Below are positions 54,672-63,020 of a DNA stretch of 64,000 nt, one piece after another. The stretch comes from Anaerospora hongkongensis (GTDB lineage: Bacteria > Bacillota > Negativicutes > Sporomusales > DSM-15969), in contig NZ_SLUI01000003.1 of assembly GCF_004339805.1 (NCBI RefSeq), positions 124,001-188,000 of the forward strand, written 5' to 3'. Position 1 is the first letter of the stretch, and each line of letters starts with the position of its first letter. Under the pieces are notes generated by a model. The model was given only the letters and a program-made list of their open reading frames with translations, had not been told where the DNA came from and searched no databases. The position numbers were made by a program, and so were the translations under genes.

Positions 54672-54740
54672 AAAATGAATAAAGCCCATAGACACAGCGA
54701 AATCTACTAAGAAGTAATGTAGGGAAGGTGTTATTAATAA

Positions 54741-55424
54741 ATGTTTAAGCATGAAAAACAACTACTCAATTCTGTAAGAGTTGAACGGCCCAATCCAACG
54801 TACGCAATGATGCTGACAGAACAGCTTGGTGGACCGCAAGGTGAAATGAAAGCAGCTATCCAATATATGGCGCAAAGCTTTCGCATTAAAGATCCGGCTA
54901 TTAAAGATCTTTTTATGGACATTGCGGCAGAAGAGTTAAGTCATATGGAAATGGTTGCAACTACAATCAACTTATTGAATGGACACGAGTTAGACGCGCA
55001 AGGTGTAGCAGCTGGGCAAATTGAAAGTCATGTTTTAACAGGGCTTAATCCTGCTTTAACAAATGCGTCAGGTTATCTTTGGACGGCAGCCTATGTGAAT
55101 GTAACCGGAGACTTAGCGGCAGATTTGCTCTCCAACATTGCGGCTGAGCAAAGAGCAAAAGTAGTGTATGAGTATCTTCACCGGCAGATCGCCGATAAAT
55201 ATGTGCGGGAAACGATAGATTTCCTGTTAAACCGGGAAGAAGCTCATAACACACTGTTCCGTCAAGCGTTCAACCGGATTCAAGGCACCGGTTCAACTCA
55301 GGATTGGGGTGTAGATGAAAATGCCCGGCTTTACTTTGATCTATCCACTCCGGGCAAATATTTTGACATCAAGAATCCGCAGCCCCCTGCTTTTCAAAAT
55401 CCCGATCCAGGGGTAAAACATTAA
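54741..55424 (+). CDS. Manganese catalase
   Basis: 227-residue four-helix-bundle di-Mn catalase (CotJC-like). Metal-binding residues appear in AEELSHMEM and in NREEAHNTLF, with the N-terminal ERPNPTYAMMLTEQLGGPQGEM. It removes hydrogen peroxide without heme, which suits an anaerobe. GGAAGGTG precedes the start. It is followed by a strong terminator shared with the outer-membrane protein gene. Confidence 0.92.
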   Translation: MFKHEKQLLNSVRVERPNPTYAMMLTEQLGGPQGEMKAAIQYMAQSFRIKDPAIKDLFMDIAAEELSHMEMVATTINLLNGHELDAQGVAAGQIESHVLTGLNPALTNASGYLWTAAYVNVTGDLAADLLSNIAAEQRAKVVYEYLHRQIADKYVRETIDFLLNREEAHNTLFRQAFNRIQGTGSTQDWGVDENARLYFDLSTPGKYFDIKNPQPPAFQNPDPGVKH

Positions 55425-55470
55425 ATTACTGCAGCAGGATGCAGGCTTCTGACGGATTCCGCCTAGAAGC

Positions 55471-55508
55471 AAACAAGGCTTCCGGCAATTTTGCCGGAAG
55501 CCTTGTTT
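55471..55508. terminator. Bidirectional terminator between Mn catalase and OM protein
   Basis: An 18-bp perfect inverted repeat (AAACAAGGCTTCCGGCAA and its complement) around a 2-base loop between convergent genes. Confidence 0.9.
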
Positions 55509-55520
55509 GCTTGGTCTGTA

Positions 55521-56135
55521 TTAGAATTTATAGATTATACCCGCACCAACACCCTTTAGTTTTGTATCCAAGAAACTATCTTCGTCATAGTAGCGATAGT
55601 TAACATTAAGTGTTAAGTTCTCACTTACGTTCTGATTGACACCAATCTGCCAGTCTGTTCCGATAGAGTTTTGCAATACACTTGCATAGGCGGTCGTTTT
55701 TTCACCTAGTACAGTAGAACCGCTGATACCATACAGTAATTTGTTTTCCGATAAACTGGCAGATGCGCCAGCAGTTGACCCATTCGTATCATAGTTACGA
55801 TTACCGGCAATCAACCGAATGTTATTTGCTACTTTATACTGAATTGTTACATCGGTAAAACGAGTATCAGCACTTCCATAAACCCCGCTGATAACTGCAG
55901 AAGCATCACCTTTGATTGTTTCGATTCCCACGATGACTTTGTCGGTGAGGGCTGTTTCGACAAAGAAGCCATTTGCATTATGGCTGCCAAAATCATAGGA
56001 ACGAATTTCTACTTTCGGATTCCAATATAAATAGCCCGCAGTTGTTTCTCCTTTCTCGAGATTGGTCACTGGTGCAGCTGCAGCGATACCAGACATTGCT
56101 ATAGATGCTGCGAGAACTAATAGACATTTTTTCAT
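55521..56135 (-). CDS. Outer-membrane beta-barrel protein
   Basis: 204 residues with a Sec signal peptide (CLLVLAASIAMSGIAAAA) and alternating amphipathic strands. It ends in Phe (GAGIIYKF), the usual C-terminal signal of outer-membrane proteins. About eight strands would form a small barrel. AGGAGG precedes the start. This is direct evidence of a two-membrane cell envelope. The substrate or role is unknown. Confidence 0.85.
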   Translation of the reverse strand: MKKCLLVLAASIAMSGIAAAAPVTNLEKGETTAGYLYWNPKVEIRSYDFGSHNANGFFVETALTDKVIVGIETIKGDASAVISGVYGSADTRFTDVTIQYKVANNIRLIAGNRNYDTNGSTAGASASLSENKLLYGISGSTVLGEKTTAYASVLQNSIGTDWQIGVNQNVSENLTLNVNYRYYDEDSFLDTKLKGVGAGIIYKF

Positions 56136-56373
56136 TATTGGTTCCTCCTAGTAAATGTAATGGACTTACTATAAGATTAGGTAAAAATTGGGTTAATCCT
56201 GCAACTAAAGTCCTATATTTATTAAAATATTAATAATTTTTAATAAATAAAACTGATTGTATAGGTTAAATAATTGGCAGTTTTTTTTAGTCGTGACCAG
56301 CAATACATTGCACTAATGATGCACCAGCTTTGTCGTCGGATGATTGATAATGATAGCATAGGAAAACCTAGAT

Positions 56374-56406
56374 AAAAGACTGTCGGCGTACGCTGGCGGT
56401 CTTTTC
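56374..56406 (+). terminator. Hairpin with T run in the 56.1-56.8 kb gap
   Basis: AAAAGAC...GTCTTTT with an inner CG-rich palindrome (CGTACG). No plus-strand gene ends just upstream, so its role is unclear. The 56136-56373 stretch shows no gene. Confidence 0.5.
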
Positions 56407-56477
56407 TGTTATCGGGAAGCCGGTTGATGAAAGCCTGGCTTCCGACCTATGGGAATCAAATTGCTAAGGAGGCCAGG

Positions 56478-56645
56478 ATGAATAGACAGCAGCAGGCCGG
56501 ACAAAAAGTAAGGATGCCGACACAAACAGCTGCGCAGCAAGTGTCCGAGATAGAAGAGTGCCAGTTGATGCGGGGGAAGGCAGACAGCAGAAAAATGCTT
56601 TTTTGCTGCACTCTTTCTAATGAATTTCGTGTTATAATGACCTGA
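56478..56645 (+). CDS. Possible small ORF, 55 residues
   Basis: ATG 56478 follows AAGGAGG at good spacing, and the product begins MNRQQQAGQKVRMPTQTAAQ, Gln-rich and hydrophilic, with two Cys near the end. No family is recognised. Only the binding site supports it, and there is no clear promoter. Confidence 0.35.
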   Translation: MNRQQQAGQKVRMPTQTAAQQVSEIEECQLMRGKADSRKMLFCCTLSNEFRVIMT

Positions 56646-56813
56646 AAATACATTATATTCCTGCAGAGTGTTTAAACTCAGTTTTCTATAAGACTTAACG
56701 CACATACCAAAGGGAATGTGCAAATGGTAAGCAGTATTCTCCACTAATTTGGACTTAAAACTGCTGATGTTGGTTTATATTAATACTGATGGACAAAAGA
56801 GGCGGTGTACTCA

Positions 56814-58307
56814 ATGGGAATGCGGGATTTATCGGTCAAAAAGAAATTATGGTTTTCCAACTTCATGATGGTTTTTATTCCTGTATTGCTTATTTTATTA
56901 ATTGGTATAAGTGTACTAGTCGGGCTGCGCATGACTGGCAATGCGCGGCGCAGTGAAATTGCGCTGCTATGGCCGGAAAGCGGACCGATGTTATCGGTCC
57001 AGCTGGCAGTCAGTTCTTTGCGGGTGGAAGTTGACCGGGCGAAGGGTTCTCAGCTCGATATGCATGAAGTGCTGGAGGCTTGTACGGCCTTAGAGGAACA
57101 AGGTATTCAGGTGGCAATCGTAAATGGCAATGATGTTCTTTATGTAACGCAGGGAAATGATGCTTCGGTAATAGTGGCTAAGCTGGGGATGCGCTATACC
57201 GGGGCCGGGCCGGTTTTGCTTTGGGATGAGGCTGGTTTTGCTTTTCGTTATGAAGCGACGAATAATGCAATCACTGCTGTTGCCGTAGGGGATGTACCGT
57301 TTCTTGCGCGCGCAGGAATCTCCAAATCGACTTTTAAAAATGCTTTAGAGTTTATAGCCATTGTAGTCATTGGCATTACGATATTCATCATCGTGTTTAC
57401 CGGCGCATTTCTTTCGCGCCGGTTATCGAAAGAGATTATTAAGCCATTAGAAGATCTGCGCCATGCTGCTATTGAAATCAGCCGGGGTAATCTGGACTAT
57501 GCGATTTCTACAGAGATGAAGGATGAGCTGGGAATTGCCTGCCGTGAGTTTGACCATATGCGTATGCGGCTTAAAGCTGCCAGGGAAACGCAAGAAAAAT
57601 ATGAGGAAAACCGGAAGGAACTTATCGTCGGCATATCGCACGATCTATCTACACCGCTGACTTCTGTTAAGGGGTATGCGAGCGGTCTATTAGATGGCAT
57701 AGCTAAAACTAATGAGAAAAAAACACACTATCTTACTATGATTTATCAGACAGCCTGCAATATGGAAAAATTGGTGGAAAGTCTCTTTTTGTTTTCGAAG
57801 CTTGACCTTGGGCGAGTTGAATTTTGCCTGGAAGCAGTGCAGTTGCAGGATTATTTTACGGATTATGTGACTGAGAATGCTGATAGGCTGCTGGCAAGGG
57901 GACTGCAACTGACGTTTAAAAATCAGGGTACAAATTTTCCGGTGCGTATCGATCGCGTGCAATTCCAAAGGGTAGTAGAAAACTTAGTGGAAAACAGTTT
58001 AAAATATAAACAAGGTGAAATAGGATCGCTGACAATTTCTCTTTCAAATGAGGCTGAGGGGAAAATACGGCTGGAGTTTGCTGATAATGGTCAAGGAGTT
58101 GCATCAGCAGATCTAGCGAAGCTTTTTGACAGCTTTTACCGTACCGATCCGGCACGGACGAATGTTGACAAGGGGAGCGGTCTGGGCTTGGCAATTGTAA
58201 AGCAGATCATTATAACTATGCAGGGAGAAATTTGGGCGCAGAATGGTGAGAACGAAGGGCTGAGCATCTGTATTCTGCTGCCAGCAGCCGGAGAGGATGG
58301 CGCATGA
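56814..58307 (+). CDS. Sensor histidine kinase
   Basis: About 497 residues; ATG 56814 lies 8 bp after GAGGCGG. Two membrane helices (about 15-40 and 180-205) flank a periplasmic sensor region, followed by a HAMP domain, the HisKA box ISHDLSTPLTSVKGYASGLLDGI, and the ATPase domain with NSLKY, DNGQGV and GSGLGLAIVKQ. It overlaps the response regulator by 4 bp and probably controls the envelope genes downstream. Confidence 0.93.
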   Translation: MGMRDLSVKKKLWFSNFMMVFIPVLLILLIGISVLVGLRMTGNARRSEIALLWPESGPMLSVQLAVSSLRVEVDRAKGSQLDMHEVLEACTALEEQGIQVAIVNGNDVLYVTQGNDASVIVAKLGMRYTGAGPVLLWDEAGFAFRYEATNNAITAVAVGDVPFLARAGISKSTFKNALEFIAIVVIGITIFIIVFTGAFLSRRLSKEIIKPLEDLRHAAIEISRGNLDYAISTEMKDELGIACREFDHMRMRLKAARETQEKYEENRKELIVGISHDLSTPLTSVKGYASGLLDGIAKTNEKKTHYLTMIYQTACNMEKLVESLFLFSKLDLGRVEFCLEAVQLQDYFTDYVTENADRLLARGLQLTFKNQGTNFPVRIDRVQFQRVVENLVENSLKYKQGEIGSLTISLSNEAEGKIRLEFADNGQGVASADLAKLFDSFYRTDPARTNVDKGSGLGLAIVKQIIITMQGEIWAQNGENEGLSICILLPAAGEDGA

Positions 58308-58996
58308 AAAAGATTTTGATTGTCGAAGACGATAAGGGTATTGCGGAATTGGAACGGGATTATCTGGAGGCAAATGATTTCACTGTGGAAATTGCTGCTG
58401 ATGGCAGCCAGGGACTACAAAAGGCCCTGACAGAAGAATATGCGCTTATTTTGCTGGATGTTATGCTGCCTGGACATGATGGTTTTCAGGTGTGCCGCCA
58501 GGTGCGTGAACACAAGAATACGCCGATTCTCCTGATATCGGCGCGGCGGGAGGATATTGACAAGGTTCGTGGTTTTGGCATAGGCGCCGATGATTATATT
58601 GTGAAGCCCTTTAGCCCGAATGAACTGGTGGCGCGGGTGAAAGGACATATAGCCCGCTATGAGCGGTTGACTTCCGGCGGAAATCCTGAAGAGAAAGTAT
58701 TACGCTATGCTGGGCTGGAAATTCAAATGGAGGCACGCCGTGTTTTTGCTGAGGGAGAAGAAGTGACACTGAAAAACCGGGAGTTTGATTTACTGGCATT
58801 TTTAGCAGAAAACCCGGGTATTGTGTTTAGCAGGGAAAAGCTTTTTGATCGTGTTTGGGGCATGGATGCTATGGGTGATAATGCTACGGTTATGGTGCAT
58901 ATTAACCGTATTCGCGAAAAGCTTGAACCCGATCCGGCACACCCGGTGTACATTGAGACGGTCTGGGGGGCCGGTTACCGGTTTAAGAAATTTTAA
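58304..58996 (+). CDS. OmpR/PhoB-family response regulator
   Basis: 230 residues. The receiver domain has VEDDKG, the phospho-acceptor Asp in LLDVMLPG, and K in YIVKPFSP. The winged-helix DNA-binding domain ends in ETVWGAGYRFKKF. It is translationally coupled to the kinase. The 11-bp direct repeats at 59106-59138 are the kind of site such regulators bind. Confidence 0.94.
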   Translation: MKKILIVEDDKGIAELERDYLEANDFTVEIAADGSQGLQKALTEEYALILLDVMLPGHDGFQVCRQVREHKNTPILLISARREDIDKVRGFGIGADDYIVKPFSPNELVARVKGHIARYERLTSGGNPEEKVLRYAGLEIQMEARRVFAEGEEVTLKNREFDLLAFLAENPGIVFSREKLFDRVWGMDAMGDNATVMVHINRIREKLEPDPAHPVYIETVWGAGYRFKKF

Positions 58997-59007
58997 AAAC
59001 AGCGTAT

Positions 59008-59064
59008 TAAAAAAGACGAGCTGTCTGCCAACTATTCCAGTTGGCAGACAGCTCGTCTTTTTTA
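59008..59064 (+). terminator. Terminator after the two-component genes
   Basis: Perfect long inverted repeat (AAAAGACGAGCTGTCTGCCAACT and its complement), run of T. Confidence 0.92.
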
Positions 59065-59105
59065 ATTTTAGAAGAGTTTAGTTCCTGGCAGATTGCTTTT
59101 TAGGA

Positions 59106-59152
59106 ACTGTTTTTATACTGTTTAGAAACTGTTTAGATTTAGCACCTATACT
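59106..59152 (+). promoter_or_regulatory. Response-regulator box (three 11-bp direct repeats) and -10 of the envelope operon
   Basis: ACTGTTTTTAT, ACTGTTTAGAA and ACTGTTTAGAT in tandem (59106-59138), with period 11 as for OmpR-type dimers, followed by TATACT (59147-59152). They overlap the -35 position, suggesting direct activation. Confidence 0.75.
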
Positions 59153-59183
59153 AAGGCTATTCTAGAGAAGAGGCGAAGACATT

Positions 59184-59777
59184 ATGGAATGGATAACGAC
59201 TTTGGATCAAAACGTATTGTTCTGGATACAACATCATCTGGTTAGCAGTACATTTAATCCGTATATGATATTTCTTTCTGAGATAGGAAATTCCGGGTTT
59301 ATTTGGTTTGTATTAGGGATGGTATTGCTGGTGGTCAGGAAATATCGCTGGCTAGGAGTTGCTGTATTGCTGGCACTGGCGATAAGCGTGGTAGTGGGCA
59401 ACGGCATCTTGAAACCACTAGCAGCGCGCCTGCGGCCCGGCACTGTTTTTCCGTGGATGCCGATGCTGATTTCGCTGCCGACAGATTATTCTTTTCCTTC
59501 GGGGCATACTTTCGCATCTTTTGCTGCTGCGACAGCGATTTTCTGCCGGAGCAGGAAAGCAGGAAGTGCAGCACTTTTATTGGCAGCTGGAATCGGTTTT
59601 TCCCGGTTGTATCTGTTTGTTCACTATCCAAGTGATGTCCTGGCAGGTGTTCTGCTTGGTATTATATCCGGCATTGCAGCTTACAGATTGAGCTGTTATC
59701 TGTCGACTACACGCTCGTGGAAAAATATACTGCCTAAACTCGGGCTAGTAACTCGTAAAGAGGCAGTTACTAAGTAA
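59184..59777 (+). CDS. PAP2-family phosphatase (undecaprenyl-diphosphatase-like)
   Basis: 197-residue membrane phosphatase with about five helices. The three phosphatase motifs are complete: KPLAARLRPG, FPSGHTFAS and SRLYLFVHYPSDVLAG. It may dephosphorylate undecaprenyl pyrophosphate or a phospholipid. It starts the operon with DedA and an ArnT-like enzyme. Confidence 0.9.
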   Translation: MEWITTLDQNVLFWIQHHLVSSTFNPYMIFLSEIGNSGFIWFVLGMVLLVVRKYRWLGVAVLLALAISVVVGNGILKPLAARLRPGTVFPWMPMLISLPTDYSFPSGHTFASFAAATAIFCRSRKAGSAALLLAAGIGFSRLYLFVHYPSDVLAGVLLGIISGIAAYRLSCYLSTTRSWKNILPKLGLVTRKEAVTK

Positions 59778-59798
59778 TAATTTGGAAAGGAGAGCGGT

Positions 59799-60422
59799 AT
59801 GGAACAGTTTACAATGATATTTCTTAATTTTATTGATGCATGGGGTTATTTGGCAGTTGCTGTACTCATGGGACTTGAAAATGCCTGCATCCCCATTCCC
59901 AGTGAACTCATTTTAGGGTTTGCTGGCTATCTTATTTTTGCGGGGAAAATGCATTTTACCGGAGCATTGGCTGCCGGCATGATCGGTGGGATGGCCGGTT
60001 CGTTCTTAGCCTATGCTGTTGGTAACCATGGCGGACATGCCTTTGTTCAACGTTACGGTAAATATTTCTTTGTAAAGGACTCCCACGTGGAATTTGCTCA
60101 GCGGTGGTTTGATCAGTACGGGATAAAGGCCGTATTTTTCAGCCGCATGCTGCCAATCGTGCGTACCTTCATTTCTCTTCCGGCGGGCTTTGCCCATGTA
60201 AATATTGAGAAGTTTTTCTTCTACACCTTCCTTGGTTCTCTGCCGTGGACAGTTTTGATGTTGTGGGCAGGTATGATGCTGGGCGAAGGCTGGCAGCAGC
60301 TAACCGTAATCGGACATGAACTCAGCCTTGCTTTTGTTGGGGCGGCTGCCGTGGTAATGATCATACTGTATGTGCGGTATAAACGTATTAGAAAAGACCG
60401 GCAAGACGGAGAGCTGTCGTAA
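59799..60422 (+). CDS. DedA-family membrane protein
   Basis: 207 residues, about five helices. The family motif E-x-x-x-P-x-P-[ST]-E is seen as ENACIPIPSELILGFAGYL, with GGMAGSFLAYAVG and SRMLPIVRTFISLPAG. DedA proteins act as lipid-carrier flippases and affect resistance to cationic peptides. GGAGAG precedes ATG 59799. Encoded between PAP2 and ArnT-like genes. Confidence 0.92.
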   Translation: MEQFTMIFLNFIDAWGYLAVAVLMGLENACIPIPSELILGFAGYLIFAGKMHFTGALAAGMIGGMAGSFLAYAVGNHGGHAFVQRYGKYFFVKDSHVEFAQRWFDQYGIKAVFFSRMLPIVRTFISLPAGFAHVNIEKFFFYTFLGSLPWTVLMLWAGMMLGEGWQQLTVIGHELSLAFVGAAAVVMIILYVRYKRIRKDRQDGELS

Positions 60423-60459
60423 CTATCAGTCCTGACAGAAACTAGAAGGAGTTCGAATA

Positions 60460-61905
60460 ATGACAGAGACAAAAAAGCATTTGTTGATTCTTTTGGTTTT
60501 AGGTGCAGTTTTATTTTTTATTGGCAATGCTTCTATTGCCATTACAGACCCGGTTGAGTCCAATTATACTTTGACTTCGGCAGAGATGTTTGCGTCTGGT
60601 GATTATTTATCACCTCGTATCTACGGTAATTTTTGGTATGATAAGCCAGTTTTCTTCTATTGGGAACTCATTGCTGCTTTTAAGGTCTTTGGCATCAATG
60701 AATTTGCTGCACGCTTTTTTCCTGCGCTTGCGGGTATTGCCGGACTGTTTATGGTCTATGGCTTTGCCCGCAAAATTTATGACGCAAAAACAGGCCTTTT
60801 TTCAGCATTGATCCTTGGCACTTCCTTTGAGTATTGGCTTATTTCCAAGACTGTTATTACCGATCTCACTTTGTTTCTCTTTTTCAATGCGGTACTTGTC
60901 TTTTTTTATCTTGCATATACGAGCCAAAATAAAAATTATTACTATCTTTGCTATGGATTTGCCGGACTGGCGGTGCTTACCAAGGGGCCGATCGGGATTT
61001 TGCTGCCAGGATTAATTGTAACAGTTTTTATTTTATGCCGTCGTGATTATGCAGAAATCAAGCGCATGAAATGGCTAGGTGGCACGGTAATTTTTCTTAT
61101 AGTGGGAGGTAGTTGGTACTATCTAATGTATCAATTGCATGGACAGGTTTTTCTTGATACCTTTCTGGGTATTCACAATGTACTGCGGGCAACCGTGTCT
61201 GAGCATCCAAAGTTCAACGTATGGTATTACTATCTTGCTATTTTCTTTTTAGGCTTTTTTCCCTGGTGCTTTAGCTTGCCGATGGCAATTCGAAAATACT
61301 GGAAAAAGCGTCAGTGGCCGGTGCTTGATCAAACTACGCTCTTCCTGCTGCTTTGGGCTGTTTTGGTTAACGGATTTTATCAGTGTATGGCGACTAAGTA
61401 TGCGACGTATACTCTGCCGGCATTAATGCCGGTGGCTATTTTGACTGCTCGTCTTCTTTATACCCATGAAAGGTTTGTCAGGCGTCTGGTCGCTTTTAAT
61501 GTTTTCTTTTATCTTGCATTGACCTTTTTTGTTGCTATTCCTCTTTGTAATAACTCGTACTCAGGACGAAATGTTGCTGCCGTATTGCAAGAGCAGGTGC
61601 AACCCGGGGATCTGGTGGCAAGCTATGGAGACTATAAGGCATCAGCTGTTTTTTACAGTAATCAGGTGATCTATAATCTTGTGCATGCAGATCAAATAGA
61701 AAAAGCTAAACCGAAAGCCATGAGCTGGAGCAGCAAGAATGTGATGCCTTTTCTTTCTTTTGAAGAGCTTCCCAGAGATAGGAATATCTATATCATTTGG
61801 GATGAGCACAAAAAGGATGATTTCGCTAAAGAGTTTAAAACAGATGAATGGACGCCGGTTGAAAAGTTGCCGAAGGCAACTATATATTATCGACGAGCAC
61901 AATGA
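60460..61905 (+). CDS. GT39/ArnT-like glycosyltransferase
   Basis: 481-residue integral membrane protein with about 12 helices and a C-terminal soluble domain. The N-terminal catalytic loop shows ITDPVESNYTLTSAEM, YDKPVFFYW and AARFFPALAG, as in the ArnT/PMT superfamily. ArnT moves 4-amino-arabinose from undecaprenyl phosphate to lipid A. The neighbouring PAP2 and DedA support an envelope-lipid modification. The transferred sugar is unknown. Confidence 0.88.
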   Translation: MTETKKHLLILLVLGAVLFFIGNASIAITDPVESNYTLTSAEMFASGDYLSPRIYGNFWYDKPVFFYWELIAAFKVFGINEFAARFFPALAGIAGLFMVYGFARKIYDAKTGLFSALILGTSFEYWLISKTVITDLTLFLFFNAVLVFFYLAYTSQNKNYYYLCYGFAGLAVLTKGPIGILLPGLIVTVFILCRRDYAEIKRMKWLGGTVIFLIVGGSWYYLMYQLHGQVFLDTFLGIHNVLRATVSEHPKFNVWYYYLAIFFLGFFPWCFSLPMAIRKYWKKRQWPVLDQTTLFLLLWAVLVNGFYQCMATKYATYTLPALMPVAILTARLLYTHERFVRRLVAFNVFFYLALTFFVAIPLCNNSYSGRNVAAVLQEQVQPGDLVASYGDYKASAVFYSNQVIYNLVHADQIEKAKPKAMSWSSKNVMPFLSFEELPRDRNIYIIWDEHKKDDFAKEFKTDEWTPVEKLPKATIYYRRAQ

Positions 61906-61906
61906 A

Positions 61907-61950
61907 AATACAGCACAAATCGTTTGTTCAATTTGTGCTGTATTTTTGAT
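61907..61950 (+). terminator. Terminator after the ArnT-like gene
   Basis: AATACAGCACAAAT (61915-61928 approx.) pairs with ATTTGTGCTGTATT, T run following. Confidence 0.88.
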
Positions 61951-62008
61951 ATGGGGCTTCATTTTTCATGGTATTTTCAGATTGACTTGGTACACTTAAG
62001 CTGACAAA

Positions 62009-62230
62009 TTGGACGAGCAGTATCTAAAATTAATAATACTGTGTTTAAATAAACTGAATATTACCAATCCTTTATTTTGGGTTGGAACTATTACATCGGC
62101 TATGGTAGGCCTTGCCAGTATTGGTTTTTTGCTGAAATACCTTCAGCATCATAACTTTGCTGTATTTGCAGGATATAGATTGGTGTTGGCGGCGATTATT
62201 ACTATTGTTTATCTGACACAAGGTACCTAG
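62009..62230 (+). pseudogene. uppP (undecaprenyl-diphosphatase) remnant, C-terminal end
   Basis: A 73-codon open frame encodes NPLFWVGTITSAMVGL, then GFLLKYLQHHNFAVFAGYRL, which corresponds to the last fifth of BacA/UppP (about 265 residues). Upstream there is no matching N-terminal part and no ribosome binding site. It is most likely a 5'-truncated relic left beside the envelope operon. Confidence 0.7.
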
Positions 62231-62291
62231 CAATCGGAATTATCTATGGGGAACTAGCTATTGTAAGATAACGGATAAGGAGAGGATTTCT

Positions 62292-62435
62292 TTGCACGAA
62301 AAAGCATTAATCATTACATTCTTACTTATCTTCATGCTAAGCGTACAAGCGCTTGCGAATAATGGTTTAGATGGTGACCACGCTAGCATATCTACAGAAT
62401 TAGTAGGGATATCTTTATTTATAAAGGGCAAATAA
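62292..62435 (+). CDS. Possible small secreted peptide or gene start, 47 residues
   Basis: TTG 62292 has AAGGAGAGG 7 bp upstream. The product has a signal-like N-terminus (ALIITFLLIFMLSVQALA) and then a short hydrophilic tail before the stop. It could be a real short exported peptide or the broken start of a larger gene in this decayed stretch. Confidence 0.35.
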   Translation: MHEKALIITFLLIFMLSVQALANNGLDGDHASISTELVGISLFIKGK

Positions 62436-62480
62436 AAACTAACTTAAATACAGCTTCCAGCATTTTAGCTGGCAACCGTT

Positions 62481-62765
62481 ATGGTTGTTGCATCATTGAT
62501 TGGCGGCCTTGCCCATGGCGGAGTTCTGTTTATGGTTGGAGCGGCTATAGCTCTTGCTGTTAACTATAAGCTGGACGAGCAAATGGAGCTGGTAAAAAGC
62601 TGTGCTTCTGATGTCTTGATTCCATCAATTGCAACTTTTGCAGCAAAATTCCAGCGCTGTATCTGTTATGCGAGCGCTGTGAAATGAACTTTGTTGATTA
62701 CCAGAAACTGTTCTTTATCTGGACTTGGCCGATTCTGTTTATCTATTGTTCATGCATACGATAAC
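62481..62765 (+). pseudogene. CitMHS-type transporter remnant
   Basis: SLIGGLAHGGVLFMVGAAIALAVNYK resembles the citrate-Mg transporter family. After a frame change near 62660 a second piece (LCERC, then NFVDYQKLFFIWTWPIL) recalls its C-terminus. About 95 codons are left of some 430, with stops and frame breaks. Confidence 0.45.
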
Positions 62766-62825
62766 AGGTGCAATGCCGTTTAAAGGGAAACCCAGCATCC
62801 AATCACATTTTGCCAATTGAAATTA

Positions 62826-62864
62826 GAAAAAAGCCTTTCAGCTGCTTTGCTAAAAGGCTTTTTA
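62826..62864 (+). terminator. Terminator-like hairpin after the remnant region
   Basis: AAAAAAGCCTTT...AAAGGCTTTTT with a short loop. Confidence 0.8.
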
Positions 62865-63020
62865 CATTTTGAGGACGTAAGAAGAAAAGCGTTGAAGATA
62901 GTCACTTTTCTTGAGAAAGTAATCAGGTTTATTAGATTGTCTGAATTTTTACTGCGATAAACAAAAGGATGTGTTATCCTATAACAAAGACGAACGAATG
63001 AAGGGCAGGAGGGATTCCGA

